Below are positions 62,856 through 64,000 of a stretch of DNA of 64,000 nucleotides, in pieces. The translations under genes and the position numbers were made by a program. Every line of letters begins with the position of its first letter. Within the stretch, counting starts at the first letter, position 1. This DNA is from Alviniconcha marisindica. Its lineage: Eukaryota; Mollusca; Gastropoda; Provannidae. The stretch lies in NCBI GenBank assembly GCA_018857735.1, contig JABMCL010003107.1, forward strand, positions 1,075,001-1,139,000. The letters are read 5' to 3'. Under the pieces are notes generated by a model that worked only from the letters and a program-made list of their open reading frames with translations, did no database searches and had not been told where the DNA came from.

Positions 62856-63741
62856 TGTGTGTAGGTATGCAGGGTGTGTGCATGTGAGTGTACTTGTATG
62901 TGTGTTTAAGGGCACTGCAATGCAACAAGCATTGTCCCTCATGGTGAAGTGAGTGTGCACACACAAACAAAAACTGAAAGTGAAAAATGCGGACAATTTG
63001 CACCTCTTCAAAGCTGTATGGTCCTAGGCGTTCTTTCTCGGCATTGCCAAAGTACCACTCCTTCTCAATGCTTCTCTGCATATCCGGGGATGCTTCAATG
63101 ACGTTAGTCTGGTGAAAACAACAATTACCATCAAACTCTACGAGAAGAAGCACAGCTTAACAGTGTATCAACACATTACTAAACTATGCCAACATGAAAT
63201 AACACTTAATATTAATTACCACCCATGTAGGCAGATTCATTTATGTTGGCCTGGTAAAAAATATCAACAATTGCCATTAAACTCTGCAAAAAGAATAATT
63301 TAAACACAAATCTACAAATACTATATTTTATGCAAATATAAAAGTAACACATAATATTAATTACAATCTACATATGCATAATTATTCATGAATCTTTTTC
63401 TACTTGTAAAGTCAGCAAGTGGCCACAAGAGCGAAAAACCAAAAGCTTAAAGGAAAAGCCATACGTTTGTGTTTTTTTGGCAACTATATGTTGATAAGCC
63501 CATAACCATTCATTGTATCTTTAGAATAAGTTCTCTCTTTAAACCAAAGGAAAAGCGTCAAACATCAGAAACAAACCTGCAAAGGTACTGTGGCTCGTGA
63601 TGTGTGCAAATGAGCCAGGGTGAGCAGGTCAACCAGAACCTTGATGCCATTAGCGTCCATGATCTCCTTCACGTTGCGCTTGTGGAGTATCAGCTTGTTC
63701 AGGAAGCCTATCAGACGATCTCGCTCCAACTTGTCTGTACA
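19898..63741 (-). CDS. DNAJC13: DNAJC13 / RME-8 endosomal J-domain protein, C-terminal part, 29 coding exons (w1-w29), 5' end outside window
   Basis: DNAJC13/RME-8 is a large (about 2,240 residues in vertebrates) peripheral endosomal protein. Its J domain recruits Hsc70, and it works with SNX1/retromer and WASH in endosomal sorting (family knowledge). The 29 exons read from 63741 to 19898 give 1,340 residues plus TGA, about the C-terminal 60%. Domains in fragment numbering: helical repeats 1-55; GYF-like domain about 75-130 ([17 protein letters not shown]); IWN motif near 300; J domain about 392-460 with HPD at about 428-430; IWN motifs near 740 (LIWDN) and 1030 (LIWND); GYLTG/GYLTAG tail near 1303-1320. 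Every junction is GT-AG with matching phase. One extra base in w26 (26357-26360) breaks the frame. Introns carry many minisatellites, some copying splice junctions. Confidence 0.96.
20141..20190 (-). mobile_element. dispersed repeat family B, copy 1
   Basis: Minus-strand copy of a short module read here as CCCTGATATAACC, then GGTTGACTGGGCGTAAAACA. Other copies: 24540-24596, 30001-30058 and 33323-33375 (plus strand). Confidence 0.75.
20164..20345. repeat. minisatellite, 37-bp unit, 5 copies, grown from the end of family B
   Basis: The unit CTGGGCGTAAAACACCAAAT, TACTTACTGCCTGCATA repeats five times. Its first part is the terminal segment of the adjoining family B copy. Confidence 0.9.
20346..24188 (-). 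other. DNAJC13 intron w28-w29 (20002-24188), unique part
   Basis: Mostly A/T-rich non-coding sequence with a poly-C run at about 21270-21291 and a piggyBac-like miniature element at 22724-22951. No further exon recognised. Confidence 0.6.
22724..22951. mobile_element. piggyBac-like miniature inverted-repeat element (MITE)
   Basis: The left end is TTAA (22720-22723) followed by CCCTTTCACTGCC. The right end is GGCAGCGAAGGGG (939-951 of that kilobase) followed by TTAG. The terminal repeats are 13 bp with two mismatches, and a TTAA target with CCCTTT termini is the piggyBac hallmark. The 228-bp interior has no coding capacity. The altered TTAG suggests mutation after insertion. Confidence 0.7.
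24189..24429 (-). CDS. DNAJC13: DNAJC13 exon w28
   Basis: Acceptor CCATCCTCAG before 24429; donor CTGACAG|GTCAGT at 24189. 241 bp, 80 codons plus one base. It encodes [37 protein letters not shown] and [15 protein letters not shown], the highly conserved C-terminal armadillo-like helices and first GYLTG motif of DNAJC13. Confidence 0.96.
24540..24596 (+). mobile_element. dispersed repeat family B, copy 2
   Basis: Reads GTAAGTAAGTTGGTGTTTTA, CGCCCAGTCAACCGGTACGG, TTATATCAGGGCGA; the best-preserved copy of the family in the window. Confidence 0.75.
24736..24876 (-). CDS. DNAJC13: DNAJC13 exon w27
   Basis: Acceptor CCCTTTCAG before 24876; donor CAGCAG|GTGACA at 24736. 141 bp, 47 codons, phase 0 to 0. 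It encodes [20 protein letters not shown] and [17 protein letters not shown], matching the family's SLETIGPLMNGMK region. Confidence 0.95.
25023..25115. repeat. (CA)n-rich microsatellite, interrupted
   Basis: CA repeats with TA and CTC interruptions, in intron w26-w27. Confidence 0.88.
25450..26270. repeat. minisatellite, about 39-41-bp unit, about 20 copies
   Basis: The unit holds ATGTATCTACTGTGCTGAAC then ACTGACAGACCACTGCCAC in the left block. In the right block it drifts to TAAGTATCTAATGTGCTGAA, CACAGGCATGTTGCTGCCA. The array runs to within about 10 bp of the w26 donor. Long frames across it (minus 25437-26156) are repeat artefacts. Confidence 0.92.
26279..26459 (-). CDS. DNAJC13: DNAJC13 exon w26, with a 1-bp frame-breaking insertion
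   Basis: Acceptor TTTCTCCAG before 26459; donor AACGAG|GTACCT at 26279. The first half reads [20 protein letters not shown] up to [10 protein letters not shown]. The second half, shifted by one, reads [20 protein letters not shown] to SSNE. Both halves match the family, where the segment is continuous. The exon is 181 bp where 180 (60 codons, phase 0 to 0) is needed. The shift falls in a CCCC run at 26357-26360, which would be in frame with three C. A base-calling error or an allele is likelier than a dead gene, since all other exons are intact. Confidence 0.92.
26460..26993 (-). other. DNAJC13 intron w25-w26
   Basis: Non-coding. It contains a two-copy duplication of about 65 bp near 26815-26970 (CAGTGACGCTCTGCTTGACC against CAGTGACAACGCCCCTGGCC, both followed by a CCATTC-CACAAT-like end). 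Nothing else seen. Confidence 0.55.
26994..27210 (-). CDS. DNAJC13: DNAJC13 exon w25
   Basis: Acceptor TGTGCTTCAG before 27210; donor CCGGAC|GTGAGT at 26994. 217 bp, one base then 72 codons. It encodes [39 protein letters not shown] and [11 protein letters not shown], closely matching the GELAVGGVFLRIF region that follows the last IWN motif in DNAJC13. Confidence 0.96.
27211..28547 (-). other. DNAJC13 intron w24-w25
   Basis: Non-coding apart from a dispersed family E copy at 28040-28160. Confidence 0.6.
28040..28160 (-). mobile_element. dispersed repeat family E, copy 2
   Basis: Carries AAGCCCCGCCTCTTTCATCT, GACCACCAGGTGGCACTGTG and GCCGTCAAATGACTGCAACT, the reverse complement of the module at 12990-13145. 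No coding capacity. Confidence 0.65.
28548..28629 (-). CDS. DNAJC13: DNAJC13 exon w24 (last IWN motif)
   Basis: Acceptor AATTGTTTCAG before 28629; donor CAAAG|GTGAGT at 28548. 82 bp, entering in phase 1 and leaving in phase 2. It encodes [20 protein letters not shown] and a basic helix. NPELIWND is the family's IWN repeat. Confidence 0.95.
28951..29042. repeat. (GA)n then (AC)n compound microsatellite
   Basis: About 36 GA units with a few interruptions, then about 9 AC units, in intron w23-w24. Confidence 0.93.
29310..29580. repeat. CA-rich low-complexity tract next to the w23 donor
   Basis: CACACA stretches with TGCA, GCA and TCA interruptions. It ends about 14 bp from the donor of exon w23, so the transcript has a long UG-rich tract directly after this 5' splice site. 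Confidence 0.9.
29594..29794 (-). CDS. DNAJC13: DNAJC13 exon w23
   Basis: Acceptor TTTTCTCCAG before 29794; donor TTTGAGG|GTCAGT at 29594. 201 bp (two bases, 66 codons, one base). It encodes [40 protein letters not shown] and [20 protein letters not shown], nearly collinear with vertebrate DNAJC13. Confidence 0.97.
30001..30058 (+). mobile_element. dispersed repeat family B, copy 3
   Basis: GTAAGTAAACTGGCGTTTTA, TGCCCAGTCAACCAGTGCGG, TTATGTCAGGGCAA, immediately before the 70-bp minisatellite. Confidence 0.72.
30058..30592. repeat. minisatellite, 70-bp unit, about 8 copies
   Basis: GGTTTATTTCAGCATGAGC recurs at 30121, 30191, 30261 and onward at exactly 70 bp, with TACCAGAGAAAATACAGGTC and TACAACATTCAGGGTCCTGT between. 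Very low divergence. Confidence 0.93.
30629..30703 (-). CDS. DNAJC13: DNAJC13 exon w22
   Basis: Acceptor TGTGTGGCAG before 30703; donor AAAG|GTGCGT at 30629. 75 bp, phase 1 to phase 1. It encodes [20 protein letters not shown] and ALVK, matching the [20 protein letters not shown] segment of the family without gaps once joined to w21. Confidence 0.94.
31187..31270 (+). mobile_element. dispersed repeat family A, copy 4 (partial)
   Basis: GTTAATTAGCGCTCGAAATA, CAAGTACAACAACAAAGACC, GAGTCGCCTACGGTAACTCT and CACCTGGCATG. Confidence 0.75.
31504..31620. repeat. (AC)n microsatellite, interrupted
   Basis: Three AC blocks separated by short unique pieces. Confidence 0.93.
31935..32585. repeat. 45-bp satellite, block 1, about 14 copies
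   Basis: The unit AAAGGATAGTGTGAGGCTGG, TACGGTTTATGCTGCTTGCA, CTCAC repeats at exactly 45 bp. Because 45 is a multiple of three, several frames stay open (217 and 258 codons), producing 15-residue peptide repeats with no sign of being real protein. Confidence 0.95.
32690..33185. repeat. 45-bp satellite, block 2 (diverged sister of block 1), about 11 copies
   Basis: The unit GCATGTAAAGTTTACACTGC, CTGCACTCTGAAATGATAGC, ATGAG shares with block 1 the order AAAGGATAG, TGAGGC, GTTTA, CTGC, TGCACTC. Confidence 0.92.
33323..33375 (+). mobile_element. dispersed repeat family B, copy 4
   Basis: CACTTGGTTTCTAATGCCCA, GTCAACCAAGATGGTTATAT, CAGGGTGA; diverged. Confidence 0.65.
34510..34730. repeat. two-copy tandem duplication, about 115 bp
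   Basis: AGCTCTCTTTCAGGCCTGGT, ATAGGTCAGAATATAGCCTT and GCCAGGAATTCTACTTTA recur in order with a few substitutions. Confidence 0.88.
34905..35590. repeat. 27-bp satellite, about 25 copies
   Basis: The unit is TGTGTTGTGTCCAGAACTGT, GAGTGAG. A multiple of three, so long frames on both strands are artefacts. Confidence 0.95.
35590..36225. repeat. 31-bp satellite, about 20 copies, derived from the adjoining 27-bp unit
   Basis: The unit TGACTACATGTGTTGTGTCC, AGAACTATGAG contains the core TGTGTTGTGTCCAGAACT of the neighbouring 27-bp unit plus a CTACA insertion. Confidence 0.95.
36290..37612. repeat. 55-bp satellite, about 24 copies
   Basis: The unit is GTTGACTGGGCACTAAATAT, CAACTATCAGTCAATCTGTT, TCCTGCCCTCTATAA. 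Its first 24 bases resemble the end of family B (GGTTGACTGGGCGTAAAACA). Confidence 0.95.
37613..38422 (-). other. DNAJC13 intron w21-w22, left-hand end
   Basis: Non-coding, with a poly-C run at 37861-37878. Nothing else seen. Confidence 0.55.
38423..38522 (-). CDS. DNAJC13: DNAJC13 exon w21
   Basis: Acceptor GTCTGCGCAG before 38522; donor GGCAGT|GTAAGT at 38423. 100 bp, 33 codons plus one base. It encodes [20 protein letters not shown] and [13 protein letters not shown], corresponding to the VNIVTSNQDCVNNIAES region of the family. Confidence 0.92.
38523..39529 (-). other. DNAJC13 intron w20-w21, left part
   Basis: Unique-looking non-coding sequence. No repeat array or exon recognised. Confidence 0.5.
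39535..39905. repeat. 25-bp satellite, about 15 copies
   Basis: The unit GATGCCCATACAAAGAAGTG, GTTTT repeats with minor length changes. Confidence 0.93.
39906..41655 (-). other. DNAJC13 intron w20-w21, middle part
   Basis: Non-coding. It holds a two-copy direct duplication of about 155 bp, at 40577-40735 and 40950-41105 (TCAGTCTGAAGTCACCTTCA, GATGGAGTGGACATTCACTC, then ACATTACCTGTGAAAGAAC), and a perfect palindrome GTGTCTGCAGACAC near 40280. Confidence 0.55.
41665..42512. repeat. 29-bp satellite, about 29 copies
   Basis: The unit GAGACTACCCACAGACCACT, CCTTGTGCT repeats with a CCTTGTGCT/CCATGTGCT/CCATGTGTTT alternation. Confidence 0.95.
42673..42764 (-). CDS. DNAJC13: DNAJC13 exon w20
   Basis: Acceptor GATTGTGCAG before 42764; donor CTCGAG|GTAACT at 42673. 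92 bp. It encodes [20 protein letters not shown] and [10 protein letters not shown], matching SECIGHFKLIFSLLRV of the family. Its first part is present in two further tandem copies upstream. Confidence 0.94.
42765..42965 (-). repeat. two decayed tandem copies of the w20 acceptor and exon head, 93-bp period
   Basis: Acceptor-plus-exon edges lie at 42764 (true), 42857 and 42950, exactly 93 bp apart. The copy at 42857 reads [15 protein letters not shown] before hitting a stop. The copy at 42950 reads [15 protein letters not shown], more diverged. Both keep a TGTGCAG acceptor. Confidence 0.9.
43260..43400. repeat. tandem repeat, 46-bp unit, 3 copies
   Basis: GGCAAGTGCAGGCTCTGGTA, ATTATAAGACTAAGACAAAG, CTATGT repeated; ends about 30 bp from the w19 donor. 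Confidence 0.92.
43431..43557 (-). CDS. DNAJC13: DNAJC13 exon w19
   Basis: Acceptor TGCGTCCAG before 43557; donor AACCCAG|GTACTT at 43431. 127 bp, 42 codons plus one base. It encodes [20 protein letters not shown] (variable) and [20 protein letters not shown] (conserved). Confidence 0.95.
43806..43859 (-). CDS. DNAJC13: DNAJC13 exon w18 (18 codons)
   Basis: Acceptor TTTCTTTTTCAG before 43859; donor CACAG|GTATCA at 43806. It encodes [18 protein letters not shown] in phase 0 to 0, matching SLLDYIGSQAQ of the family. Too short to stand out as an open frame. Confidence 0.93.
43860..44600 (-). other. DNAJC13 intron w17-w18
   Basis: Non-coding, with an AC microsatellite (44109-44136) and a tRNA-derived SINE. 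Confidence 0.6.
44212..44560 (+). mobile_element. tRNA-derived SINE
   Basis: The head has RNA polymerase III internal promoter boxes: A box GGCCTAGTGGTAAGG (44229-44243) and B box AGTTTGAATCTGC (44271-44283), spaced as in a tRNA. A tRNA-unrelated body follows and ends near CTGTGGATGTTAAGCACCAT. The cloverleaf is incomplete, so it is not a working tRNA gene. The tail CTGTGGACGTAAAGCAACAT near 5730 looks like another fragment of the same family. Confidence 0.7.
44601..44717 (-). CDS. DNAJC13: DNAJC13 exon w17
   Basis: Acceptor TGTATTTCAG before 44717; donor TTAGAA|GTAAGT at 44601. 117 bp, 39 codons. It encodes [20 protein letters not shown] and [19 protein letters not shown], strongly conserved ([12 protein letters not shown]). 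Confidence 0.96.
44735..44885. repeat. tandem repeat, 49-bp unit, 3 copies
   Basis: GTACACCAACAACCAGGTAA, GAACACAACACATGATATGG, GATGCAAAA, in intron w16-w17. Confidence 0.92.
44886..45475 (-). other. DNAJC13 intron w16-w17, unique part
   Basis: Non-coding; a GGGTGG-rich patch at 45065-45100. Nothing else seen. Confidence 0.5.
45476..47265. repeat. 55-bp G-rich satellite, about 32 copies, carrying copies of the w16 donor
   Basis: The unit GGATGGGGAAGGAGGGTGGG, GGATGGGGGTGGGGGTTGTC, TGTCTCTTACATTGC. On the DNAJC13 sense strand each unit holds CGCAATGTAAGAGA (or GCAGTGTAAGAGA), which equals the w16 exon end plus its 5' splice site. The right side degrades towards w16. Frames of 236-337 codons across it are artefacts. 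Confidence 0.93.
47274..47387 (-). CDS. DNAJC13: DNAJC13 exon w16 (IWN motif)
   Basis: Acceptor GTCTGTGCAG before 47387; donor CGCAAT|GTAAGA at 47274. 114 bp, 38 codons. It encodes [20 protein letters not shown] and [26 protein letters not shown] is the IWN repeat. The frame stays open for 120 bp past the donor to the first in-frame decoy donor at 47154. Confidence 0.95.
47392..47490 (+). mobile_element. dispersed repeat family D, copy 1
   Basis: GGAATTAACACGGACGTCAT, CACATGGAACGATACAGTCA, AGCCTCAACCAATGCCAAC; the second copy is at 49545-49650. It ends right beside the w16 acceptor. Confidence 0.75.
47570..47935. repeat. tandem repeat, about 44-55-bp unit, about 7 copies
   Basis: AGAGGCTGAAGTGTACTATT, CAATCACTACCATTATTTAC repeated with indels. 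Confidence 0.88.
47957..48133 (-). CDS. DNAJC13: DNAJC13 exon w15
   Basis: Acceptor TGTGTCAACAG before 48133; donor TCAGAG|GTAAAA at 47957. 177 bp, 59 codons. It encodes [20 protein letters not shown], then [20 protein letters not shown]; conserved. Confidence 0.96.
48250..48775. repeat. 22-25-bp satellite with a GTGATCAC palindrome, about 22 copies
   Basis: The unit is GCAGGTGATCACTTTTTTGT, AT with variable T-run length. Many copies contain the perfect dyad GTGATCAC. Confidence 0.93.
48776..49699 (-). other. DNAJC13 intron w14-w15, unique part
   Basis: Non-coding. It contains a three-copy repeat of about 34 bp at 49085-49195 (ACCATTCATTTCCACATCTT, AGATTAGTTTGAAT) and a family D copy. Confidence 0.6.
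49545..49650 (+). mobile_element. dispersed repeat family D, copy 2
   Basis: GGAATTAACACAGACGTCAT, CACGTGGAATGATACAGTCA, AGCCTAAACCACTGCCAAC; preceded by GGTCACCTCAGGATGACTC, a module also seen near 5510 and 25335. Confidence 0.75.
49700..49879 (-). CDS. DNAJC13: DNAJC13 exon w14
   Basis: Acceptor TCCTGCCCCAG before 49879; donor CAGCAG|GTCTGT at 49700. 180 bp, 60 codons. It encodes [40 protein letters not shown] and KSQESNQQ; conserved. Confidence 0.97.
50073..50100. repeat. (AC)n microsatellite
   Basis: About 14 AC units in intron w13-w14; a poly-C run lies at about 49997-50009. Confidence 0.9.
50235..50351 (-). CDS. DNAJC13: DNAJC13 exon w13
   Basis: Acceptor GTGTTTGACAG before 50351; donor TTCAAG|GTGCTT at 50235. 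117 bp, 39 codons. It encodes [20 protein letters not shown] and [13 protein letters not shown]; strongly conserved. Confidence 0.97.
50352..51090 (-). other. DNAJC13 intron w12-w13
   Basis: Non-coding, no repeat array recognised. Confidence 0.55.
51091..51165 (-). CDS. DNAJC13: DNAJC13 exon w12 (25 codons)
   Basis: Acceptor TCTGACAG before 51165; donor GTACAG|GTTGGT at 51091. It encodes [25 protein letters not shown] in phase 0 to 0, matching LQEAFSRCVAVLTRSS of the family. Confidence 0.94.
51362..51493 (+). mobile_element. dispersed repeat family A, copy 5
   Basis: GGGGAGTTAATCAGCACTCA, CAAGTACAACAACAAAGATT, CACCTGGCATGCGTGTAAAC, ATAAACTCCACCAGAGGTAC. Confidence 0.78.
51600..54278. repeat. 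57-bp satellite, about 47 copies
   Basis: The unit GACACCCAAAGACACAGCTG, ACCAATAGAGGAGAGAAGAG, AGAGGGTGGAAGGCAAA. Period 57 (for example GCTGACC at 52031 and 52088), with scattered short deletions between 51820 and 52500. The two very long minus-strand frames (918 and 798 codons) follow from 57 being a multiple of three and from the absence of stops in the unit. They encode only iterated peptides and are not genes. It fills intron w11-w12. Confidence 0.96.
54400..54584 (-). CDS. DNAJC13: DNAJC13 exon w11
   Basis: Acceptor TGTAACTGCAG before 54584; donor ATCCAG|GTGTGT at 54400. 185 bp, two bases then 61 codons. It encodes [40 protein letters not shown] and [17 protein letters not shown], very strongly conserved. 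Confidence 0.97.
54585..54916 (-). other. DNAJC13 intron w10-w11
   Basis: Non-coding; nothing notable. Confidence 0.6.
54917..55049 (-). CDS. DNAJC13: DNAJC13 exon w10 (end of J domain)
   Basis: Acceptor GTGTTCTGCAG before 55049; donor AAGGAAG|GTCAGC at 54917. 133 bp, 44 codons plus one base. It encodes [17 protein letters not shown], the fourth helix of the J domain, then [20 protein letters not shown], diagnostic for DNAJC13. Confidence 0.97.
55050..55603 (-). other. DNAJC13 intron w9-w10
   Basis: Non-coding; nothing notable. Confidence 0.6.
55604..55682 (-). CDS. DNAJC13: DNAJC13 exon w9 (J domain core, HPD motif)
   Basis: Acceptor TCTGTTACAG before 55682; donor GGACGA|GTGAGT at 55604. 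79 bp, one base then 26 codons. It encodes [26 protein letters not shown]. The HPD tripeptide needed to stimulate Hsc70 ATPase is intact. Too short for an ATG-initiated frame to show it. Confidence 0.97.
55683..56218 (-). other. DNAJC13 intron w8-w9
   Basis: Non-coding; nothing notable. Confidence 0.6.
56219..56334 (-). CDS. DNAJC13: DNAJC13 exon w8 (start of J domain)
   Basis: Acceptor TGGACTTCAG before 56334; donor GATGG|GTGGGT at 56219. 116 bp. It encodes [39 protein letters not shown]. The DAWKxEVEKKPPxMSxxDAY stretch is typical of the J-domain entry in DNAJC13. Confidence 0.96.
56335..56804 (-). other. DNAJC13 intron w7-w8
   Basis: Non-coding, A-rich on the plus strand near 56620-56760. 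Confidence 0.6.
56805..57006 (-). CDS. DNAJC13: DNAJC13 exon w7
   Basis: Acceptor GCTCCTTTCAG before 57006; donor GATCCT|GTGAGT at 56805. 202 bp, one base then 67 codons. It encodes [40 protein letters not shown] and [10 protein letters not shown]; almost invariant in the family. Confidence 0.97.
57007..57894 (-). other. DNAJC13 intron w6-w7
   Basis: Non-coding, with an AC microsatellite at 57138-57182. Confidence 0.6.
57138..57182. repeat. (AC)n microsatellite
   Basis: About 22 AC units in intron w6-w7. Confidence 0.95.
57895..58049 (-). CDS. DNAJC13: DNAJC13 exon w6 (IWN-type motif)
   Basis: Acceptor CTGTGTTGCAG before 58049; donor GATGAG|GTAGGG at 57895. 155 bp, 51 codons plus two bases. 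It encodes [39 protein letters not shown]; the EAIWN element is the family's first IWN-type repeat before the J domain. Confidence 0.97.
58050..58690 (-). repeat. minisatellite of 44-50-bp units copying the w6 acceptor and exon head, 13 decoys
   Basis: On the sense strand each unit holds TGTGTTGCAG followed by AACGAGGTGTC or a close variant. Two units (near 58329 and 58424) carry exactly AACAAGGCGTC, the true exon head. The true edge is at 58049. Confidence 0.92.
58691..58954 (-). other. DNAJC13 intron w5-w6, right end
   Basis: Non-coding; nothing notable. Confidence 0.55.
58955..59155 (-). CDS. DNAJC13: DNAJC13 exon w5
   Basis: Acceptor TCATTGTAG before 59155; donor GACGAG|GTGAGT at 58955. 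201 bp, 67 codons. It encodes [56 protein letters not shown]; strongly conserved. Confidence 0.97.
59205..60035. repeat. 41-bp satellite, about 20 copies
   Basis: The unit CATTAACACCTGAGAGGGCT, AACCAATGCTTAATGCAATA, C, moderately diverged, in intron w4-w5. Confidence 0.93.
60197..60281 (-). CDS. DNAJC13: DNAJC13 exon w4 (85 bp)
   Basis: Acceptor CCTGCTCTGCAG before 60281; donor GTCCAG|GTAGGT at 60197. One base completes a Lys codon, then [28 protein letters not shown]; matches the [12 protein letters not shown] segment of the family. Confidence 0.95.
60325..61305. repeat. 29-bp satellite, about 33 copies
   Basis: The unit CATACAGAGATCACACTGGT, GACTCAAAG, with substitutions and a few shortened units, in intron w3-w4. 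Confidence 0.95.
61306..61675 (-). other. DNAJC13 intron w3-w4, right end
   Basis: Non-coding; nothing notable. Confidence 0.6.
61676..61878 (-). CDS. DNAJC13: DNAJC13 exon w3 (second half of GYF-like domain)
   Basis: Acceptor CGCTTCCTCAG before 61878; donor AGCAA|GTTAGT at 61676. 203 bp, 67 codons plus two bases. It encodes [35 protein letters not shown] and [20 protein letters not shown]; strongly conserved. Confidence 0.97.
61879..63003 (-). other. DNAJC13 intron w2-w3
   Basis: Non-coding apart from a TG microsatellite at 62779-62860. Confidence 0.6.
62779..62860. repeat. (TG)n microsatellite
   Basis: About 38 TG units with two TTG interruptions and one later TTTG. Confidence 0.95.
63004..63108 (-). 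CDS. DNAJC13: DNAJC13 exon w2 (first half of GYF-like domain)
   Basis: Acceptor GTTTTCACCAG before 63108; donor GAAGAG|GTGCAA at 63004. 105 bp, 35 codons. It encodes [38 protein letters not shown]...GPYSFEE is the GYF-like signature present in DNAJC13. Confidence 0.97.
63109..63576 (-). other. DNAJC13 intron w1-w2
   Basis: Non-coding; nothing notable. Confidence 0.6.
63577..63741 (-). CDS. DNAJC13: DNAJC13 exon w1, most 5' exon in the window
   Basis: Acceptor TTCTCACACAG before 63741; donor TTGCAG|GTTTGT at 63577. 165 bp, 55 codons, phase 0 to 0. It encodes [40 protein letters not shown] and TSRATVPLQ, an armadillo-like helical segment of the family. It has no start codon of its own: the gene continues to the right, beyond 64,000. 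Confidence 0.96.
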
Positions 63742-64000
63742 CTGTGTGAGAAGAAGAACCAACAAAAATACAATACCAAATAAGTTACAGAAGTTATCTT
63801 CTTACAAATGACACTGTCACATAACACGCTTCAGTCTATAATGAGACCGCACAGTTTCACACAATTTTGTATCGCAGAAACAAAGTCACGTGTTAAAGGA
63901 GGTGATTAAATTTTTTGAAAACAACAAACACAATGAACTTACAGTACAGTATTAATCCTACGTGCAGTGTACATTTGATTTTCATGCTGTCTTTGCAAAT
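63742..64000 (-). other. DNAJC13 intron upstream of w1 (partial)
   Basis: Non-coding to the window edge; no exon recognised. Confidence 0.6.

Overview
The window is animal nuclear DNA. It has spliced genes with short phase-matched exons, GT-AG introns mostly of 0.3-8 kb, a tRNA-derived SINE, a LINE tail and a very heavy load of microsatellites and minisatellites. The two recognisable proteins are conserved across animals. Their sequence style and the repeat content suggest a lophotrochozoan, most likely a gastropod mollusc; this is inference, because no species marker is present.

Layout. (1) 1-4.2 kb, plus strand: the last three coding exons of an islet cell autoantigen 1 (ICA1/ICA69) homologue, with the rest of the gene to the left of the window. 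(2) 4.2-13.8 kb: non-coding, T-rich on the plus strand, with several minisatellites. It is either an exceptionally long ICA1 3' region or intergenic DNA. (3) About 13.75-14.14 kb: a candidate convergent boundary, with a plus-strand AATAAA at 13751 facing two minus-strand AATAAA signals at 14127-14142. (4) 14.1-64 kb, minus strand: the C-terminal part of a DNAJC13/RME-8 homologue. I resolved 29 coding exons (called w1 to w29, in transcript order, 63741 down to 19898). Splice phases match throughout, giving 1,340 residues plus a stop codon. They include a GYF-like domain, an HPD-bearing J domain, three IWN-type motifs and the conserved GYLTG tail. One exon (w26) carries a single extra base that breaks the frame. 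The 5' part of the gene lies beyond 64,000.

Role. ICA1 proteins work with PICK1 and Rab2 in dense-core vesicle biogenesis. DNAJC13 is an endosomal Hsc70 co-chaperone acting with retromer/SNX1 and WASH. The two genes are convergent neighbours, and nothing in the sequence shows co-regulation.

Most striking signal. Introns and 3' regions are packed with tandem arrays (units about 22-93 bp; at least twenty arrays). In at least four places the repeated unit copies a real splice junction of the host gene. These are the ICA1 exon at 3401 (acceptor plus exon head, three copies), DNAJC13 w6 (acceptor plus exon head, 13 decoys), w16 (donor, tens of decoys) and w20 (acceptor plus exon head, three copies at an exact 93-bp period). 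The terminal coding exon w29 also has decayed copies in its 3' UTR. This recurrent amplification of exon edges, with decoy splice sites, is the observation most worth following up.
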